Shown here piece by piece: positions 61,468 through 64,000 of a DNA stretch of 64,000 nucleotides; position 1 is the stretch's first letter; every line of letters begins with the position of its first letter. Source of the stretch: VRUE01 sp963708115. Lineage in GTDB: Bacteria; Actinomycetota; Thermoleophilia; Solirubrobacterales; 70-9. The translations under genes were made by a program, and so were the position numbers. The DNA is taken from assembly GCA_963708115.1 (NCBI GenBank), contig CAVPRX010000001.1:558001-622000 (forward strand). The letters run 5' to 3'. A model generated the notes under the pieces. The model saw nothing but the letters and a program-made list of their open reading frames with translations, ran no database searches and was not told the DNA's origin.

Positions 61468-62518
61468 GCGAGGCCGTCAGTCCGGCACTCAAGGGAATTT
61501 GGGCGGCGATCAACTGCCTGGCGCGGGGCAGGTCGGCGCTGCGCTGAAGCTCCGCCGCAACCTCGCTCGGAGCGCCAAGTGCGTCGACATACCAGGGGTA
61601 GAACTTGCGCAGGTAGCGGGTCGCCCGCTCGGTCCCGAGGTGCTCCTCGGCACGGTCCATGATCCAGAACAGCTCTGCAATCACCTCCGAGCGAAATGGC
61701 GGCTCGCTACGCCGTCCGGTCAGTTCCTCGAAGAGCCAAGGATTGCCGAGTGCGCCGCGGGCGAGCATCACCGCGGCGGCACCTGACTCGGCGTAGGCGC
61801 GGCGGACCGACTCGGCGTCGTCGAGGCCGCCGGAAACGATCACCGGCACGTCGATCCGCTCGGCCAGCTCGCGAGTCAGCACGTAGTCGGGGCTGCCTTT
61901 GTGTTTGATCGTCGCCGCGCGGGGGTGGAAGCCGATCGCCGCCGCGCCGCCCTCCTCGGCGAGTCGCACGGCAAGGTCAAAACCAGAGCGGTCGCCGGGT
62001 CGAAGGCCCGAACGCAGCTTCACCGTCACCGGCAGGCCACTGCCCTCGATCGCACCGCGAAGCAGGGCGAGGGCCAGCTCGGGATCGGCGAGCAGCTCGA
62101 CCCCGGCGCCGGTCTTGCGCACCTTGCGCACCGGGCAGCCCATGTTGATGTCGATCAGGTCGGCGCCCGCCTCGGCGGCGACCCTGGCACCGGAGCGCAT
62201 CACCTCGGGGTCGTGACCGAAGAGCTGCACCGAGACCGGGTGCTCGTCGGGGTGGATCCGCATCAGCTCGCGCAGGGTGCGCTCGTTGCGGTAGTGCAGG
62301 CCGAAGCTGGAGATCATCTCCGAGACGGCGAGCCCCGCCCCATGCCGCTTCGCCTGCAAGCGGACGAACCAGTTGCCGATCCCGGCCAGCGGCGCGAGCA
62401 GGACGCGGTTGGCGATCTCGACCCCACCGATGGCAAAGGGAGAGGTCAAGGGTGGTTGAGTCGCCCCCGGACGCGGAAGCCGAGGAGGCGGAGTTTGATG
62501 TTTAGGCGTTCCGCTCAT
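61463..62518 (-). CDS. dusB: tRNA-dihydrouridine synthase
   Basis: A 351-residue FMN-dependent enzyme reducing uridines in tRNA. VLLAPLAGIGNWFVRLQAKR is the Dus N-terminal motif, VSVQLFGHDPEVM and DLIDINMGCPVRKVRKTGAG contain the active-site cysteine region, LPVTVKLRSGL and GAAAVMLARGALGNPWLFEE the FMN phosphate-binding loop. The first ~25 residues before SPFAIGGVEIANR are Pro-rich, and a later start is possible. The ATG at 62518 overlaps the coaX stop. In Bacillus dusB likewise precedes lysS. Confidence 0.92.
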   Translation of the reverse strand: MSGTPKHQTPPPRLPRPGATQPPLTSPFAIGGVEIANRVLLAPLAGIGNWFVRLQAKRHGAGLAVSEMISSFGLHYRNERTLRELMRIHPDEHPVSVQLFGHDPEVMRSGARVAAEAGADLIDINMGCPVRKVRKTGAGVELLADPELALALLRGAIEGSGLPVTVKLRSGLRPGDRSGFDLAVRLAEEGGAAAIGFHPRAATIKHKGSPDYVLTRELAERIDVPVIVSGGLDDAESVRRAYAESGAAAVMLARGALGNPWLFEELTGRRSEPPFRSEVIAELFWIMDRAEEHLGTERATRYLRKFYPWYVDALGAPSEVAAELQRSADLPRARQLIAAQIPLSAGLTASL

Positions 62519-63263
62519 AGATGAGACGCAGGCCCTTCAGGGTAAGCATCTCGTCGACCTCGTCGATCGTCTCCGTGAAGGGGACGATGACCGCGGCGAG
62601 GCCACCGGTGGCAAGCAGCTGCACCTGATCGAGTTCGTCTTCGATTCGGCGCACGACGCCGTCGATCAGGCCGGCGAAGCCGAAGATCACCCCCGACTGG
62701 ATCGCGGCCCGACTGGAGCGGCCGATCGCCGTCTCCGGCTCCTCGAGATCGATGCGACCGATGCGGGCGGCGCGTTCGACCAGCGCGGTCAGTGAGATCT
62801 CGACCCCCGGCGCGATCGCCCCACCGAGGTATTCGCCTGCCTCCGAGACGGCGTCGAAGTTGATCCCGGTGCCGAAGTCGACGACCACGCAGGCGGTCTT
62901 GAAGCGCTCGTAGGCGGCCACCGCATTGACGAGGCGGTCGGCGCCGACCTCGAGCGGGTTGTCGATGCGGATCGGCATCCCCGTCTTCACCCCCGGGCCG
63001 ATCGCCAGGCAGGAGGCGCTCGTGTAGCGCTTGGTCAGCTGTTCGTACTGGGTGCCCAGCGGCGGCACTACCGAGGAGACACAGACGGCGCCGAGGTCGG
63101 CGAGGCCGACGCCGCTGAGCGCGAGCATGCCGGCGATCCGCTCGGCCAACTCGTCGCCGGTCGCCCCGGCGCGCGTCTGAAAGCGCCAGTGCTCGACCAG
63201 GCGCTCACCGTCGAAGGCACCGAGGTGGGTCTGGGTATTGCCGACGTCGACCGCGAGCAGCAT
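62502..63263 (-). CDS. coaX: Type III pantothenate kinase
   Basis: A 253-residue ASKHA-fold kinase phosphorylating pantothenate, the first step of coenzyme A synthesis. LLAVDVGNTQTHLGAFDG is the phosphate-1 motif (Asp and Asn), VDNPLEVGADR-type loop appears as RIDNPLEVGADRLVNAVAAY, CVVVDFGTGINFDAVSEAGE is the phosphate-2 motif and YLGGAIAPGVEISLTALVER the adenosine/pantothenate region. The start ATG at 63263 (LLAVDVGN) was preferred to an upstream in-frame ATG that adds ten unconserved residues. Confidence 0.94.
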   Translation of the reverse strand: MLLAVDVGNTQTHLGAFDGERLVEHWRFQTRAGATGDELAERIAGMLALSGVGLADLGAVCVSSVVPPLGTQYEQLTKRYTSASCLAIGPGVKTGMPIRIDNPLEVGADRLVNAVAAYERFKTACVVVDFGTGINFDAVSEAGEYLGGAIAPGVEISLTALVERAARIGRIDLEEPETAIGRSSRAAIQSGVIFGFAGLIDGVVRRIEDELDQVQLLATGGLAAVIVPFTETIDEVDEMLTLKGLRLIYERNA

Positions 63264-63291
63264 CTTGGGCGCGAGTCTATGATGGCTCGCC

Positions 63292-64000
63292 ATGAAGGCG
63301 CGGCTCTACGTCATCCCTGCTTCGCACCCGAGCATCTGCTCGCGCGCTGATGCTCGATCACAAGGGGATCGCTTACAAGCGCACCGACCTGCTGCCGGTG
63401 ATCTCCAAGGGTGCCTTGCGGGCGCTCGGCTTCCCGCGCAACACGGTGCCTGCGATCAAGATCGACGGACAGCGCGTACAGGGCTCGCGCGAGATCGCTC
63501 GTGAGCTTGAGCGGCTGCGCCCGGAGCCGGCGCTGTTCCCATCCGACCCTGACAAGCGCGCCGCGGTCGAGGAGGCAGAGCGCTTCGGCGACGAGGAGCT
63601 CCAGCACCCGATCCGCCAGCTCCTCTGGTGGTCGATGAAGAAGGACAAAGCACCGCTGCGCAGCTACTCGGAGGGCGCCAAGCTCGGCGTCCCGATTGAC
63701 CTGGCGATGATGACCGCCGGCCCGATCGTCGCCCTCTCGGCCCGCTTTAACGAGGCCGACGACGAGAACGTCCGCCGCGACCTGGCCGCGTTGCCCGAGC
63801 TTCTGAACCGAGTCGACGCCTGGATCGAGGCCGGCGTGCTGAACGGCGAGCAGCTCAACGCCGCCGATTTCCAGATCGCCCCCAGCCTCGGACTGGCGAT
63901 GACTATGGATGACCTGCGGCCCTCGATCGAGGGCCGGCCGGCCGGCGAGCTGGCGAAGCGCGTCGTCCCGGACTACCCGGGCAAGACCCCGCCGATCCTG
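63292..64000 (+). CDS. Glutathione S-transferase-like protein, frame-broken and cut by the window edge
   Basis: The first 17 or so codons from ATG 63292 (MKARLYVIPASHPSICSR) match the start of a thioredoxin-fold GST domain, but that frame then leaves the conserved sequence. The +1 frame from about 63335 continues ARALMLDHKGIAYKRTDL, then PRNTVPAIKIDGQRVQGSRE (the cis-Pro and SRE-type glutathione-site region) and an all-helical C-terminal domain up to the edge. A one-base insertion or two-base loss around 63332-63348 explains it. Actinobacterial members may act on mycothiol or other thiols. Divergent from coaX. Confidence 0.72.

Overview
The window is a GC-rich chromosomal segment, almost certainly from an actinobacterium of the class Thermoleophilia (order Solirubrobacterales or a close relative). 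The pointers are strong G/C bias at third codon positions, frequent GTG/TTG starts, CarD next to DisA, PucR-type regulators, many acyl-CoA dehydrogenases, and secreted proteins that look typical of that order (for example the one at 16356-16880). This placement is inferred from family content; no rRNA gene is present. There are about 60 protein genes, one tRNA-Thr, no CRISPR array and no recognisable insertion sequence or prophage.

Layout. 1-5.4 kb: 5' part of a glutamate synthase gene, small exported proteins, a PucR-type regulator, a cupin and a TolB-like propeller. 5.5-10.4 kb: aspartate-family operon lysA-hom-thrC-thrB plus a small membrane protein, largely coupled by overlapping starts and stops. 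10.5-18.9 kb: exported/envelope proteins (M23 peptidase, cell-wall-binding repeat protein, patatin) and an acyl-CoA dehydrogenase. 18.9-26 kb: a fatty-acid or steroid type acyl-CoA catabolic operon (thiolase, two acyl-CoA dehydrogenases, LLM oxidoreductase, alkyltransferase-like protein) and a 3-hydroxyacyl-CoA dehydrogenase. Near-identical TetR-type operators sit upstream of the thiolase and of the 12.7-kb dehydrogenase. 26-36 kb: CorC-type transporter, BtuF-like protein, rhomboid protease, ECF sigma factor, a continuous PlsC-GpsA reading frame, a ring-cleavage dioxygenase/maleylacetate reductase pair, and tRNA-Thr. 37-39.7 kb: a compact restriction-modification module made of a Vsr endonuclease, a NaeI-family endonuclease and a C5 cytosine methyltransferase.

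42-63.3 kb carries, all on the minus strand, coaX-dusB-greA-lysS-clpC-disA-carD-ispD-ispF-cysS-rlmB-sigH, with a few unrelated genes interposed. This order is close to that of the Bacillus subtilis coaX...sigH region and looks like a deeply conserved housekeeping neighbourhood. It joins coenzyme A, tRNA and isoprenoid precursor synthesis, proteolysis, c-di-AMP synthesis and a SigH-type sigma factor.

The most unusual content is a set of palindromic repeats in three families. Family A (12.55 and 45.15 kb) shares loop motifs, while its stem arms differ between copies yet remain perfectly self-complementary; one copy lies in frame inside cysS. Family B (32.5 and 56.5 kb) shares a conserved asymmetric bubble between two stems. 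Family C (16.28, 16.89 and 50.21 kb) consists of elements exactly 50 nt long with the same 12-nt ends. Other anomalies are single-base frame breaks in lysS and in a glutathione S-transferase gene, no canonical start codon for ispD, and an apparent ATT start for carD. Some of these may be sequence errors.
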